64,000 bases of DNA from Peribacillus simplex NBRC 15720 = DSM 1321 (GCF_002243645.1 NZ_CP017704.1:4544001-4608000), one strand, 5' to 3'; numbered from the stretch's first letter, positions 53,005 through 62,262 are shown. Program-made: numbers and translations. Notes: a model not told the origin generated them from the letters alone.

Positions 53005-54475
53005 AAACATGAAACCGATTCCGAGTAGGGTAGCGGAAGTTGACGCGTACATGAAAGAGAAAGTAGGTCTGGGCGTCAGCTTCGACTTAGGGGTAAGAAG
53101 GATAAAGGTCCTTAGAAAAGATGTGCATCTTTACTATATAAACGGGTTGACGGATACAGAGTTCATCATGGAAATCCTCGAATCTCTTATTCATAACAAA
53201 AATGCTGAAATCTTGACTACTAAAGTTTTTGATGCAGTCAAAGATTTGCTCGTACACCAATCCGTTGAAGAAATAAAGACGATGGATGAGCTTGTTGATC
53301 AGGTATTATCCGGTTTAATCGTCATTGTTGTTGATGGTAAACCAATAGGATTGGTTGTAGATGTCAGGAGTTATCCCGGGAGACAGCCAGTAGAACCCGA
53401 TACGGAAAAAGTCGTCCGTGGATCAAGGGATGGTTTTGTTGAGAATATCATCGTTAACACAGCGATAACAAGACGGAGGATCCGGGATGAAAGATTACGT
53501 TTCGAAATGTTGCATGTAGGGGAACGATCGAAAACGGATATATCCATCGGCTACATTAAAGATATTGCCGATCCAGATTTGATAGATATCATTCGTAAGG
53601 AATTGAATAGTATTGAGGTTGATGGCATAACGATGTCTGATAAAACGATCGAAGAGTTCATCGTCAAGCAAAGATATAACCCATACCCGCTTGTCAGATA
53701 CACGGAACGGGCTGATGTGGCGGCAACGCATTTGCTTGAGGGGCATGTCCTTATTTATGTGGATACGTCACCGAGTGTCATCATTACCCCGTCCACTCTT
53801 TTCCATCACATGCAACACGCTGAGGAGTATCGGCAGGCACCTGCCGTTGGAACCTTGGTGCGCTGGGTCCGGTTTCTCGGGATTTTCGTTTCATTATTCT
53901 TACTGCCGATTTGGTTATTGTTTTGTTTAGAGCCTTCCCTCCTGCCGGAGAAGTTCGAGTATATCGGGCCGAATGAGAAAACGCATATACCCATTATAAT
54001 CCAAATCTTCATTTCCGATATTGGGATAGAATTTTTAAGGATGGCAGCCGTACATACCCCGACCCCGCTTTCTACGGCAATGGGCTTGGTTGCGGCAGTT
54101 TTGATAGGACAGATAGCGATAGATGTTGGCCTATTTGTTCCTGAGGTGGTTCTCTACGCTTCCGTAGCGACAATCGGTACATTTGTCACTCCAAGTTTGG
54201 AATTAGGGGTTGCAAATAAAATTTCCCGTTTAGTCCTGCTAGTGTTGGTTGCTTTATTTAAAGTGCCTGGCTTAATTATAGGCATCACACTCTACATTAT
54301 TATGCTTACTAATATAAAAACGTTAAATACACCTTATTTATGGCCGCTTCTCCCGTTTCAGCCAAAGGCCTTGTCACATATAATATTTAGAAGGCCTTAT
54401 CCAGGTACTATAGAACGTCCGAGTATTGTACATCCCCAGGATCTATATAGGCAGCCGAGAAAATCTAAAGGTTGA
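52985..54475 (+). CDS. spoVAF: Stage V sporulation protein AF (GerA-family)
   Basis: The 496-residue GerA-family protein has a large N-terminal soluble domain (to about 290) and a C-terminal membrane domain of 4-5 segments ([57 protein letters not shown]). It is related to germinant-receptor A subunits and thought to modulate germination or DPA release. AAGGAG fits ATG 52985 best. Last gene of this spoVA cluster. Confidence 0.93.
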   Translation: MTSEKPENMKPIPSRVAEVDAYMKEKVGLGVSFDLGVRRIKVLRKDVHLYYINGLTDTEFIMEILESLIHNKNAEILTTKVFDAVKDLLVHQSVEEIKTMDELVDQVLSGLIVIVVDGKPIGLVVDVRSYPGRQPVEPDTEKVVRGSRDGFVENIIVNTAITRRRIRDERLRFEMLHVGERSKTDISIGYIKDIADPDLIDIIRKELNSIEVDGITMSDKTIEEFIVKQRYNPYPLVRYTERADVAATHLLEGHVLIYVDTSPSVIITPSTLFHHMQHAEEYRQAPAVGTLVRWVRFLGIFVSLFLLPIWLLFCLEPSLLPEKFEYIGPNEKTHIPIIIQIFISDIGIEFLRMAAVHTPTPLSTAMGLVAAVLIGQIAIDVGLFVPEVVLYASVATIGTFVTPSLELGVANKISRLVLLVLVALFKVPGLIIGITLYIIMLTNIKTLNTPYLWPLLPFQPKALSHIIFRRPYPGTIERPSIVHPQDLYRQPRKSKG

Positions 54476-54744
54476 TGTTGTCGAAAAGTTGTGGTAATTT
54501 AATTTTATTCGGATAAAGCGGTAATGTTAGGCTTCACAAAGAGATAGAGCAACTATGACTCTTTGGAGTTTAAACCAATCTGTCTTTCCCTTCGAACTAC
54601 TAAGCAGTCATAGAGAACAATATTTAGGATTCGGATGAGGCTTGTTCATATAGAGGACCCTTTATCACTTAAGCAGGGTTTCTTTATTTGAGGCTGCCTC
54701 ATTTCTTATTAATCTTTAGTTTTAAGTCAGGAAGGTGAGGCTAT

Positions 54745-56073
54745 ATGCATTTGTACGGAACCGGTGGTGTCAATGAACATGGACATCTGGAGATTGGCGG
54801 AGTGGACACGATCGAACTGATCGAAAAATTTGGTACACCATTATATGTTTATGATGTAGAGCTAATTCGCGAACGGGCAAGAGGGTTCAAGAAAACTTTT
54901 GAGGAATTGGGGATTTCAGCTCAAGTTGCTTACGCAAGTAAGGCCTTTTCTTCGATTGCCATGATCCAGTTGGCTGAGCAAGAAGGACTTTCTCTCGATG
55001 TTGTCTCAGCGGGGGAATTGTATACGGCAATTAAAGCAAATTTCCCAACTGAACGGATTCACTTTCATGGAAATAACAAAAGTGAAGAAGAGCTACATAT
55101 GGCTTTGGATTATGACATTGGCTGTATAGTAGTCGATAATTTTTCAGAGTTGACACTGTTGGAGGAAATTTGTACAAACCGTGAACAAAAGGTGAAAATC
55201 CTACTTCGTGTAACACCAGGTATCGAAGCCCATACGCATGATTATATCTTGACAGGGCAAGAAGATTCGAAATTTGGTTTTGATCTTATAAACGGCCAGG
55301 CCGAAGGAGCCCTTCGACAAGCACTGCAAAGTGAATTTCTGGAAGTTCTAGGACTGCACTGTCATATCGGTTCCCAGATTTTTCAAACGACCGGTTTCCT
55401 TCTTGCAGCCCAAAAAATTATCGGTAAGTTGAATGATTGGCATGGCTCGATAGGGTTTCAACCAAAGGTATTGAATCTCGGAGGAGGATTCGGGATCCGG
55501 TATACACAAGAGGATGACCCGCTACCTGCGTCTCAATATGTCGAGGAAATCGTCAGGGAAGTGCAGAACCTGATTGCTGATTCTGATTTAGTGATGCCAG
55601 AAATCTGGATCGAACCAGGGCGTTCATTAGTCGGAGACGCCGGTGTGACACTGTACAAGGTAGGTTCAGAAAAGGAAGTGCCTAATGTCCGTAAATATAT
55701 TGCCGTTGATGGGGGCATGAGTGATAATATACGTCCAGCTCTTTACGAAGCAAAGTATGATGCAATTCTTGCAAACCGGCCACTTGACCCTGTAGAAGAG
55801 ACAGTGTCCATTGCTGGGAAATGCTGCGAAAGCGGAGATATGTTGATTTGGGATTTACCATTGCCAAAAGCTGGCCGCGGTGATGTCTTAGCGGTATTTT
55901 GTACAGGGGCATATGGATATTCCATGTCTAATAATTACAATCGGATTCCAAGACCCGCTGTCGTCTTTGCCGAAAATGGAGAAGCACGGTTGGTCATCAA
56001 ACGCGAGACGTACGAAGATCTTATCCATTTGGATTTGGCCCTTCATGAAGCGGCAGTCGTCAATAAAGAATAA
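54745..56073 (+). CDS. lysA: Diaminopimelate decarboxylase
   Basis: The 442-residue PLP enzyme makes L-lysine from meso-diaminopimelate. The PLP Lys lies in VAYASKAFSS; HCHIGSQI and GGGFGIRYTQEDDP bind cofactor phosphate; GKCCESGD holds the active-site Cys, and CTGAYGYSMSNNYN closes the site. GGAAGGTGAGG precedes the ATG. The 270 bases before it contain an inverted repeat (ACTATGACT / AGTCATAG) but no recognisable lysine riboswitch. In B. subtilis lysA follows spoVA in the same way. Confidence 0.96.
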   Translation: MHLYGTGGVNEHGHLEIGGVDTIELIEKFGTPLYVYDVELIRERARGFKKTFEELGISAQVAYASKAFSSIAMIQLAEQEGLSLDVVSAGELYTAIKANFPTERIHFHGNNKSEEELHMALDYDIGCIVVDNFSELTLLEEICTNREQKVKILLRVTPGIEAHTHDYILTGQEDSKFGFDLINGQAEGALRQALQSEFLEVLGLHCHIGSQIFQTTGFLLAAQKIIGKLNDWHGSIGFQPKVLNLGGGFGIRYTQEDDPLPASQYVEEIVREVQNLIADSDLVMPEIWIEPGRSLVGDAGVTLYKVGSEKEVPNVRKYIAVDGGMSDNIRPALYEAKYDAILANRPLDPVEETVSIAGKCCESGDMLIWDLPLPKAGRGDVLAVFCTGAYGYSMSNNYNRIPRPAVVFAENGEARLVIKRETYEDLIHLDLALHEAAVVNKE

Positions 56074-56105
56074 AAAAAGGATGGCATTGGCCATCCTTTT
56101 TTTAT
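56074..56105. terminator. Bidirectional terminator between lysA and ypuA
   Basis: A-run, stem GGATGGC / GCCATCC and T-run between convergent genes (56074-56105). Confidence 0.87.
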
Positions 56106-56110
56106 TTGAT

Positions 56111-56980
56111 TCAACTGAAAAGTGATTTGATCGCGTCTATTAAACTACTGAAGACTTCTTTCAATTTATCAAGAAACGATTGACCCTCTTCGGATTCAAG
56201 AAAATTGGAAAGCTTATCTTTAGCTGCAGTAAGCTGATCACCGACAGCGTTCCAATCAATATCCAATTCTTTTAGCTTATTGAATAAATCAATTAAACTT
56301 TGGACTTGATCATCATTTAAGGCGATTCCAAGGTCTTTTGCTGAAGACTCGACAACCTCGCGGACCTCTTCGGTATTGGCTGGTGGATTTGCAGCCATTT
56401 CCTCTTTGATTTTCGTAACCAGTGCAGAGGCTTCCTCTGTACCGATTTCGTCACCCAATTTTGCTGTTTTCACCATTTCTTCATTCGCTGCCTGTTTCAC
56501 ATCTTCAGGAATCTTCTTGTCGGCAGAGATTTCATAGGCTTTAATGACCCCTGTCAAAGCCGCTGTACCGGAAACGGGTATAGGTGCGGTGACATAAACG
56601 GTAGCATCTTTTACTCCAGCAGTTGCCAGTGCATTGATATACATTTCATCGGAAACCCAGTTAATGTTTTTCGACTCCAGTTTAAGTCCGGTATCTTTTT
56701 CCTCCAAAGTAATGGCAGAAGATGAAATCGCTTTTGTACCGATCAGACGGCTAGCGATATAGTCTCCTAAGTATTCATGTTCCTCCGCATTTGTAACCGT
56801 TAGAACCTCAACATCATTAGGTGCTTTCATTTCTGATAAAATCATATTTTTTTGTTCATTTGTCAAATTCTCACCAAGTGTGACGATCATTTCACCAACA
56901 GCTGCATCTGCAAAAGCTTTATATGGCAATAATAGACATAATAAAATGGTTACAATGACCCATTTATTCATTTTTTTCAT
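56111..56980 (-). CDS. ypuA: YpuA family secreted protein (DUF1002)
   Basis: The 289-residue exported protein has a signal peptide (VTILLCLLLPYKAFA) followed by the DUF1002 domain (GEMIVTLGENLTNEQKNMIL; SSAITLEEKDTGLKLESKNI; DATVYVTAPIPVSGTAALTG) and a helical C-terminus. Function unknown; likely cell-envelope associated. AAGGAGG precedes the ATG. Position after lysA matches B. subtilis. Confidence 0.88.
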   Translation of the reverse strand: MKKMNKWVIVTILLCLLLPYKAFADAAVGEMIVTLGENLTNEQKNMILSEMKAPNDVEVLTVTNAEEHEYLGDYIASRLIGTKAISSSAITLEEKDTGLKLESKNINWVSDEMYINALATAGVKDATVYVTAPIPVSGTAALTGVIKAYEISADKKIPEDVKQAANEEMVKTAKLGDEIGTEEASALVTKIKEEMAANPPANTEEVREVVESSAKDLGIALNDDQVQSLIDLFNKLKELDIDWNAVGDQLTAAKDKLSNFLESEEGQSFLDKLKEVFSSLIDAIKSLFS

Positions 56981-57319
56981 GATAATCCTCCTTAACTTTT
57001 CCTGCTGAATTGGGAATCTTTCAATAAAAGGGCGGCACTTTATATCAGATTCATAGTATTTGACGAAACAAAGGATAAAAAAGATACATATTTTCCGGAA
57101 AAAAATTTATATAGCCCAAGAAAGCTATGTTTTTTTAACGAAGAAGTTGGGTGTATCTTTGTCTTTTATACCTAAGAAGGGCACTCAATGAACCTATATC
57201 ACTTTACCAATGTAGTAAAATTGAAGCAAGATTGCAAGGATATTTGTCAGATTGTGTTAAGTTATAGTAGAATGAATTCGTTATTTAAATATTTGGACCA
57301 TTCATAAAGGGAGTATGGG
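56981..57319. other. Intergenic region between ypuA and a small-peptide gene
   Basis: About 340 A/T-rich bases between divergent genes. It must hold the ypuA promoter and one for the small gene at 57320. I see no RNA motif, repeat or coding signal. Confidence 0.45.
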
Positions 57320-57406
57320 ATGAGGAAAAGTAATAAGACTCTTTTACTTATGATGCTTATTATCGCTTTGATGTGGGGAATCGTATACTGGCTATTTATC
57401 GCTTAG
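57320..57406 (+). CDS. 28-residue single-pass membrane peptide
   Basis: ATG at 57320 follows AAAGGGAG at 6 bases. The product is a basic N-terminus (MRKSNKTLL) followed by one membrane helix (LMMLIIALMWGIVYWLFIA) to the end. Too short for family assignment, and chance cannot be excluded, but the ribosome binding site and topology argue for a real small membrane peptide. Confidence 0.45.
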   Translation: MRKSNKTLLLMMLIIALMWGIVYWLFIA

Positions 57407-57562
57407 CATATAGCACATCGATAAATCAAGTGCTGAAAGTGATGTTGAAACGAACGAGGTTTTTATGTATGATGTAAATGTTATATGTGAGGATTATTAT
57501 TCAAAGCAAATTAATTGGAAACAGAAAGATAATAAAAACGTTATTTAGTAACGAGGGATATT

Positions 57563-57901
57563 ATGTTGATTAAGTATAAGAAAAGTTATGAGAAGTTTGC
57601 CATGGGATTATTATCTTTCATGCCAAATGAAAAAGAGATAAAAACGCTTCGAAATACGATGAAGAATTATGAAACGGATGAAAATCTACAGCTGTTCTTA
57701 TGGAAAGATGAAGAGATTACTGGCTTGATCGGGATAGAAGTCTCTCCAAACCACATTGAGATACAACATATATCTGTAAATCCATCCTTTCGGAAGCAAG
57801 GTATCGGTAAAACGATGGTCAGGGCCATCAAGGAACAATATCCTGACAAAGAATTAAAAGCAAATGAGTTTACGGAAAGCTTTCTTGACAAGTGTGAATA
57901 A
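57563..57901 (+). CDS. ribT: RibT-like GNAT acetyltransferase
   Basis: The 112-residue small acetyltransferase fold protein has FAMGLLSFMPNEK at the N-terminus, IGIEVSPNHIEIQHISVNP and the acetyl-CoA loop RKQGIGKTMV. It matches RibT, encoded at the end of the riboflavin operon in B. subtilis in this very chromosomal position. Here ribD-ribE-ribAB-ribH and the FMN riboswitch are absent from the neighbourhood. Its reaction is not established. Confidence 0.82.
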   Translation: MLIKYKKSYEKFAMGLLSFMPNEKEIKTLRNTMKNYETDENLQLFLWKDEEITGLIGIEVSPNHIEIQHISVNPSFRKQGIGKTMVRAIKEQYPDKELKANEFTESFLDKCE

Positions 57902-57920
57902 TTTTGAATATGAAAGCTTG

Positions 57921-57954
57921 AATGGAGGACCACCTTTAAGGGCGGTCCTCCATT
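57921..57954. terminator. Terminator between ribT and ypuF
   Basis: Stem AATGGAGGACCACC / GGCGGTCCTCCATT with one mismatch; contains the last codons and stop of the convergent ypuF gene. Confidence 0.75.
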
Positions 57955-58472
57955 CTTGTTTTTCTAAGGGATAGCTGTCGAGCTCTTTCAGAAATGACAT
58001 CCGAACGATCGCGCATTAGATGCTTATCGACTATTGATGAATTAGCCATGTCGCTATCTGCACCCCATATGTACCCTTCATGCAAACACATGGATTGGCA
58101 TTTTTCGATCAAGCTTTGATCCGATATCGGCAGATTAATGCTTTCATATGGCTTTGGTGATAACATTCGCTCATGGGTGTCCTCGAGCAATTTGAACAGT
58201 CGTTCTGGATCGAGTCCCAACTTCAGGAGCTCGGTCTTTTTAGAGTGAAGATTTGACAGGGCTTTAGACAGGGTCCTTGCAGCCCCTTTTTTGTTTCCCC
58301 TACGATCATGATACAGGGCAACCGCAATTTGAATGAGCCCGACCCAATGAGAGTCACGCTCTTTTGGTGCGGTTTCCTTCCAATATTCTTCAAGAATTTC
58401 ATGACATTCGAAGTAATCCCTTGTCCCATGGAAATGGAAAAGGAAAGAAAGGTAGTCTTCCGCGTAATTCAA
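57936..58472 (-). CDS. ypuF: DUF309 family protein YpuF
   Basis: The ~178-residue protein has the DUF309 helical motif (FHGTRDYFECHEILEEYWKE; LIQIAVALYHDRRGNKKGA) with conserved His/Glu that could bind metal. The C-terminal ~60 residues are not conserved in my recollection. The frame starts with GTG 58481, but TTG 58472 is the codon correctly spaced from AGGGGTG. Function unknown; in B. subtilis ypuF sits just upstream of scpA (ypuG). Confidence 0.8.
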   Translation of the reverse strand: MNYAEDYLSFLFHFHGTRDYFECHEILEEYWKETAPKERDSHWVGLIQIAVALYHDRRGNKKGAARTLSKALSNLHSKKTELLKLGLDPERLFKLLEDTHERMLSPKPYESINLPISDQSLIEKCQSMCLHEGYIWGADSDMANSSIVDKHLMRDRSDVISERARQLSLRKTRMEDRP

Positions 58473-58596
58473 TAGGAGCACCCCTTTTGTTTGATGGAAT
58501 CAAGTAAGGTAAGGCAAAAAGCAATTTTCCATAGCTTAACACACGCAATGTATACTCAATAAGTTTAGCATAGAATTTTTTCTTGGAAAATAAAGA

Positions 58597-58621
58597 AAGC
58601 CGATTGCAAGGCAATCAGCTT
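58597..58621 (-). terminator. Terminator of the YjcZ-type gene
   Basis: Minus-strand stem AAGCTGATTGC / GCAATCGGCTT with one wobble, followed by TTTCTTTATTTT. Confidence 0.75.
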
Positions 58622-58638
58622 GATTCATCAGCCTTCAT

Positions 58639-58731
58639 TTAACACCAAGAAGCACCGACGATAACTAATAAAATGAACAATACTACAATAAACGCGAATC
58701 CGCCGCCGTGTCCAAAACCACCTGCACCCAT
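58639..58731 (-). CDS. YjcZ family sporulation peptide
   Basis: This is a 30-codon minus-strand gene with an ideal AAAGGAGG site. The product starts MGAGGFGHGGGFAF and ends in one hydrophobic helix (IVVLFILLVIVGASWC), the composition and layout of the YjcZ/YhfH-like small spore proteins found in many copies in bacilli. Function unknown; expression in sporulation is by family. Confidence 0.8.
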   Translation of the reverse strand: MGAGGFGHGGGFAFIVVLFILLVIVGASWC

Positions 58732-58946
58732 AATGAGTACCTCCTTTGTTCTGCTATTCTTACATTTCTAGGTTATGTTGGATTTCGGAATGTGATTGGG
58801 CATCAACCCATTTGTCGGAAATCCATTTAAAGAACTTTTCTGAGGACAGTAAATTATTATTTGGATAAAGGGCGGCAATCCACTATACTTGATAAGTAAA
58901 AGAAATAGGCCTTTATCGGCCAATTAGATTTAAATGAGGTAATTTA

Positions 58947-59714
58947 ATGGGTTATAATATTAAAATTGACGCTTTCGAAGGTCCGATGGATTTACTCCTG
59001 CATTTGATTAATCGCCTGGAAATAGACATCTATGATATTCCGATGGCTGATATAACAGATCAATACCTAGGGTACATCCATACGATGCAGCATCTGGAAT
59101 TGGATGTGGCCAGCGAATATCTGGTGATGGCTGCAACACTGCTTGCCATCAAGAGTAAAATGTTGCTGCCAAAGCATGAGGATGAACAATTGATTGATGA
59201 AGATGGGGAAATATTTGAGGAAGATCCACGGGATGAGCTTGTGGAAAAACTATTAGAATATAAAAAGTATAAATTTGCAGCTGAAGAATTAAAAGGGATG
59301 GAAGAAGAGCGCAGCTTGATGTTCACTAAACCCCCAAGTGATTTATCTGTTTATGTTAAAGAAGCGGAAAGTGATAAACAAGAGTTGAACGTAAGTCTAT
59401 ACGATATGTTGGGGGCTCTGCAAAAACTGCTGCGAAGGCAAAAAATTCAAAAGCCTCTTTACACGAAAGTAACGAAACAAGAGATATCGATAGAGAAACG
59501 AATGGATGAAATCATGATTGAGTTACAATCAATTAAAGGGAAGAAAAGTTTTTTTGAACTGTTTTCGCTCCCGGTTAAAGAGCATATCGTCATCACTTTT
59601 ATGGCGGTGCTGGAACTGATGAAATTAAATGAAATCATCGTTGAACAGGAAGATAATTTTTCGGAGATCATGATTGCTGCTAAGGAAGGTGTAGAACCAG
59701 TTGGAAGTTATTAA
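58947..59714 (+). CDS. scpA: Segregation and condensation protein A (ScpA kleisin)
   Basis: The 255-residue kleisin bridges the Smc head domains with ScpB for chromosome condensation. N-terminal domain YNIKIDAFEGPMDLLLHLIN; helical LDVASEYLVMAATLLAIKSK; acidic linker around 85-100; C-terminal winged helix (VITFMAVLELMKLNEIIVEQ). TGAGGT precedes ATG. Overlaps scpB by 14 bases. Confidence 0.96.
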   Translation: MGYNIKIDAFEGPMDLLLHLINRLEIDIYDIPMADITDQYLGYIHTMQHLELDVASEYLVMAATLLAIKSKMLLPKHEDEQLIDEDGEIFEEDPRDELVEKLLEYKKYKFAAEELKGMEEERSLMFTKPPSDLSVYVKEAESDKQELNVSLYDMLGALQKLLRRQKIQKPLYTKVTKQEISIEKRMDEIMIELQSIKGKKSFFELFSLPVKEHIVITFMAVLELMKLNEIIVEQEDNFSEIMIAAKEGVEPVGSY

Positions 59715-60282
59715 TTGGAAAGGGATTCTTGAGGCATTATTGTTTGCTGCCGGAGATGAAGGGCTCTCCATCAAACAAATTGCCTCTGTCCTGGAAATTA
59801 CGGAATATCAAGCAACGGACATCGTTGAAAGTTTAAAGGAAGAATATATATCGGATGTACGCGGGATTCAGGTGATTGAAATAGCGGGTGTTTATCAAAT
59901 GACGACAAAGAAAGAGCACTCGGATTACTTGAAAAGACTAGTGGAAACATCAAGCACTCAAGGCTTGTCCCAGGCGGCTTTGGAAACACTCGCTATCATT
60001 GCCTATAAGCAGCCGATTACTAGAGCTGAAATTGATGAAATTCGCGGAGTGAAAACGGAACGCCCCATTCATACGCTTGTCACTAAAGTCTTAATAAAAG
60101 AGGTCGGACGTGCTGAAGGCTCAGGCAGGGCTTATTTATATGGGACAACAAAAGAGTTTTTGGATTACTTCGGCCTGAATTCCATAGATGAATTACCGCC
60201 TCTAGCCGATAATTCGGATGATAGCTTTGAAAATGGTGAAGCCGATCTGTTTTTTGAAAAATTTCAGCAAACAATCGAATAA
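59701..60282 (+). CDS. scpB: Segregation and condensation protein B (ScpB)
   Basis: The 193-residue dimeric tandem winged-helix subunit of Smc-ScpAB has WKGILEALLFAAGDEGLSIK and SQAALETLAIIAYKQPITRAEI (signature), and GRAYLYGTTKEFLDYFGL. The start is TTG 59701, inside the scpA end, with AGGAAGG about 10 bases upstream. A 35-residue acidic C-terminal tail (DNSDDSFENGEADL) is not part of the core. Confidence 0.95.
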   Translation: MEVINWKGILEALLFAAGDEGLSIKQIASVLEITEYQATDIVESLKEEYISDVRGIQVIEIAGVYQMTTKKEHSDYLKRLVETSSTQGLSQAALETLAIIAYKQPITRAEIDEIRGVKTERPIHTLVTKVLIKEVGRAEGSGRAYLYGTTKEFLDYFGLNSIDELPPLADNSDDSFENGEADLFFEKFQQTIE

Positions 60283-60337
60283 CATTTTTCTTTAAATTGT
60301 GATAATATAGAAAAAAATGAATGCGGGGGGATTGCGG

Positions 60338-60754
60338 GTGCAAATTGTAGCATGCAATGGATTTGGGCTTGAAAAGGAAAAGTCAAATTCACCTGAGGAC
60401 TTCTTTAATCGATCCGTTATACAATTCATAAAGGATGGAGAAGAAAAGACGCTGAATGTACTGTATCTTCGCTATTTTGATGAGATGGTAACTCGTTGGA
60501 CCCCATATCCCGCCAATCCTATATTCAAAAGCCCTAACAGAGATATTTATATGGCTGATATCATTGCCATGGTCTGTCTACTCAAAGACCCGAGCCTGGT
60601 TAACCGAAAACGTATATATATAAATGCAGAAAAAGAGCTGGCTGGTTATTTCGAAAATATAGATTTTGAAAAATTGGAGAAAGTGTTTATATCTATTGAC
60701 CAAGCTAAACCATATGATATAGAATCACATGTTGACTATTTTATTCAATCTTAA
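60338..60754 (+). CDS. Unrecognised protein between scpB and ypuI
   Basis: A ~138-residue protein with no family I recognise. ATG 60317 is in frame, but the GGGGGG run at 60324-60330 fits GTG 60338 (8 bases). The sequence has an alternating soluble pattern (SVIQFIKDGEEKTLNVLYLR; DIYMADIIAMVCLLKDPSLV; FEKLEKVFISIDQAKPYDIE), no membrane segment and no signal peptide. It reads in the same direction as scpAB and ypuI, with ypuI 23 bases downstream, so co-transcription is likely. Confidence 0.7.
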   Translation: MQIVACNGFGLEKEKSNSPEDFFNRSVIQFIKDGEEKTLNVLYLRYFDEMVTRWTPYPANPIFKSPNRDIYMADIIAMVCLLKDPSLVNRKRIYINAEKELAGYFENIDFEKLEKVFISIDQAKPYDIESHVDYFIQS

Positions 60755-60776
60755 TCATTTTGAGGAGGGTTCACGG

Positions 60777-61265
60777 TTGGGGAATACATTGGTAAAATCT
60801 CAGCTTGAGGATGTAAAAGGCTTTTTAGAAACGACAGTGGCTCAGTTAGAAGAATTTATAAATGAGACGACCTATTCTAAGCTGCAAGAGGAAAAAAGCG
60901 GGGATGAAACCTATTATAAAGGGATTCTTTCTAGTTTAAGAAGAATGCTTGTAAGTTGTGAAGAGGGCTTGGAGGCTTGCCAAATCGTTCTGAAAAATGA
61001 TGTTTTCAATAAAGCTGCAGCTGAAAAGACGCTTTATAGAGTTTATCATCAATGTATCGAAGAATACTTTTCCCCAAAATCAGATCGGTGGTTTGAGGAC
61101 AGCAGATCTGCCTATACAGGAAAAAACTCGATTAAATTTCACCAAAGTGTACCTGACAGCATTATATCCATTCTGAAGGCCGTGGAAAGTGGATTCCAGA
61201 CCATGCGTGAAGAATTGGAGTTTTATGAAACGGATTACCGGACGAAAATGTTACAGTCAAGATAA
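60777..61265 (+). CDS. ypuI: YpuI family protein (DUF3907)
   Basis: The 162-residue, mainly helical cytoplasmic protein has the well-conserved block LSSLRRMLVSCEEGLEAC and YHQCIEEYFSPKSDRWFEDS, then RSAYTGKNSIKFHQ. The start is TTG 60777 after GAGGAGGGT; an upstream in-frame start would overlap the preceding gene without a site. Function unknown; follows scpB region as in B. subtilis (ypuG-ypuH-ypuI). Confidence 0.87.
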   Translation: MGNTLVKSQLEDVKGFLETTVAQLEEFINETTYSKLQEEKSGDETYYKGILSSLRRMLVSCEEGLEACQIVLKNDVFNKAAAEKTLYRVYHQCIEEYFSPKSDRWFEDSRSAYTGKNSIKFHQSVPDSIISILKAVESGFQTMREELEFYETDYRTKMLQSR

Positions 61266-61267
61266 TG

Positions 61268-61303
61268 AAACAGCTAGGCTTAATAGGCCTTGCTGTTTTT
61301 TTT
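61268..61303 (+). terminator. Terminator of scpAB-ypuI region
   Basis: Stem AACAG.TAGGC / GGCCT.CTGTT around TTAATA, imperfect, followed by T8. Confidence 0.75.
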
Positions 61304-61386
61304 AGCTATAAATGGAATCTCCGCTTAATCGAAACATAAAATACTTTGATGATTTATGTGCATAAAGGTTAAGAGGAGGTTGCAAG

Positions 61387-62262
61387 ATGTCTGAAGTAAG
61401 AGATTATTCTAAAGAGGTAAGTGATTGGGTTGATGGAGTGATGGAATATCTTGAGAAGATCGATATCACCGATTCGCCATTGCTGTCAAATATTGAACGG
61501 CTTTCCGAGTTGACAAAAGATATGGATGAGGAAGAAATGGATTATGAGGATATGGTCCTGATTGAAGAAGAGATGGCTCGGGTCTACGAGGAAATTGAAG
61601 AACTTGCTAGGGAATTCAATATACAGGAAAGGCAATCAGTGCCGATTGGGAAGCATACGCTACCGCCGTTACCTTATGCCTATGATGCGTTGGAACCGAC
61701 GATTTCAAGGGAAATCATGTATCTGCACCATGATAAGCATCATCAAGCATATGTAGATGGTCTGAATAAAGCGGAATTGATGATGAAAAAAGCGAGGGAA
61801 ACGAATGATTTTTCCTTGTTGAAACATTGGGAAAAGGAAGCAGCCTTTCATGGATCAGGCCATTATCTCCATACGCTGTTCTGGGAAGTGATGATTCCGG
61901 GAGGGGGCGGACAGCCAAGAGGGGATTTACTTAAACAGATTGAGATGGATTTTGGAAGCTTTGCAGCTTTTAAAAGTCATTTTAGTGAAGCTGCCAAGCA
62001 AGTAGAAGGTGTTGGCTGGGCAATTTTAGTCTGGGTTCCGCGTGCGCGGCGGCTAGAAATACTTCAATCGGAATTGCATATGGTTTTGACCCAGTGGGAT
62101 ACGATCCCAATCCTTGTTCTTGATGTATGGGAACATGCTTATTACCTGCAATATAAAAATAATCGGGCAGCATATGTGGACAAATGGTGGGACATTGTAA
62201 ACTGGCCAAAAACAGCCGTAAGGTTCACCGAAGCGAAAAAGCTTATTTGGAAAAAGCAATAA
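61387..62262 (+). CDS. sodF: Fe/Mn superoxide dismutase with N-terminal extension (SodF-like)
   Basis: The 291-residue superoxide dismutase has an ~88-residue acidic, helical N-terminal extension ahead of the normal SOD fold (TLPPLPYAYDALEP). Metal ligands are H114 (YLHHDKHH), H162 (GHYLHTLFW), D246 and H250 (DVWEHAYYLQYKNNR). By alignment to E. coli MnSOD, the second-sphere Gln146 corresponds to His231 (SELHM), and the GGH region reads GSGHY, so metal preference is unclear. AAGAGGAGG precedes ATG. Monocistronic with a perfect terminator. Confidence 0.9.
   Translation: MSEVRDYSKEVSDWVDGVMEYLEKIDITDSPLLSNIERLSELTKDMDEEEMDYEDMVLIEEEMARVYEEIEELAREFNIQERQSVPIGKHTLPPLPYAYDALEPTISREIMYLHHDKHHQAYVDGLNKAELMMKKARETNDFSLLKHWEKEAAFHGSGHYLHTLFWEVMIPGGGGQPRGDLLKQIEMDFGSFAAFKSHFSEAAKQVEGVGWAILVWVPRARRLEILQSELHMVLTQWDTIPILVLDVWEHAYYLQYKNNRAAYVDKWWDIVNWPKTAVRFTEAKKLIWKKQ

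Noticed and set aside
54476-54744. Lysine riboswitch upstream of lysA
   Set aside because: An inverted repeat is present, but the conserved L-box blocks are missing; left as unassigned intergenic sequence.
57407-57562. FMN riboswitch upstream of ribT
   Set aside because: No RFN-element consensus is present, and the other rib genes are absent.
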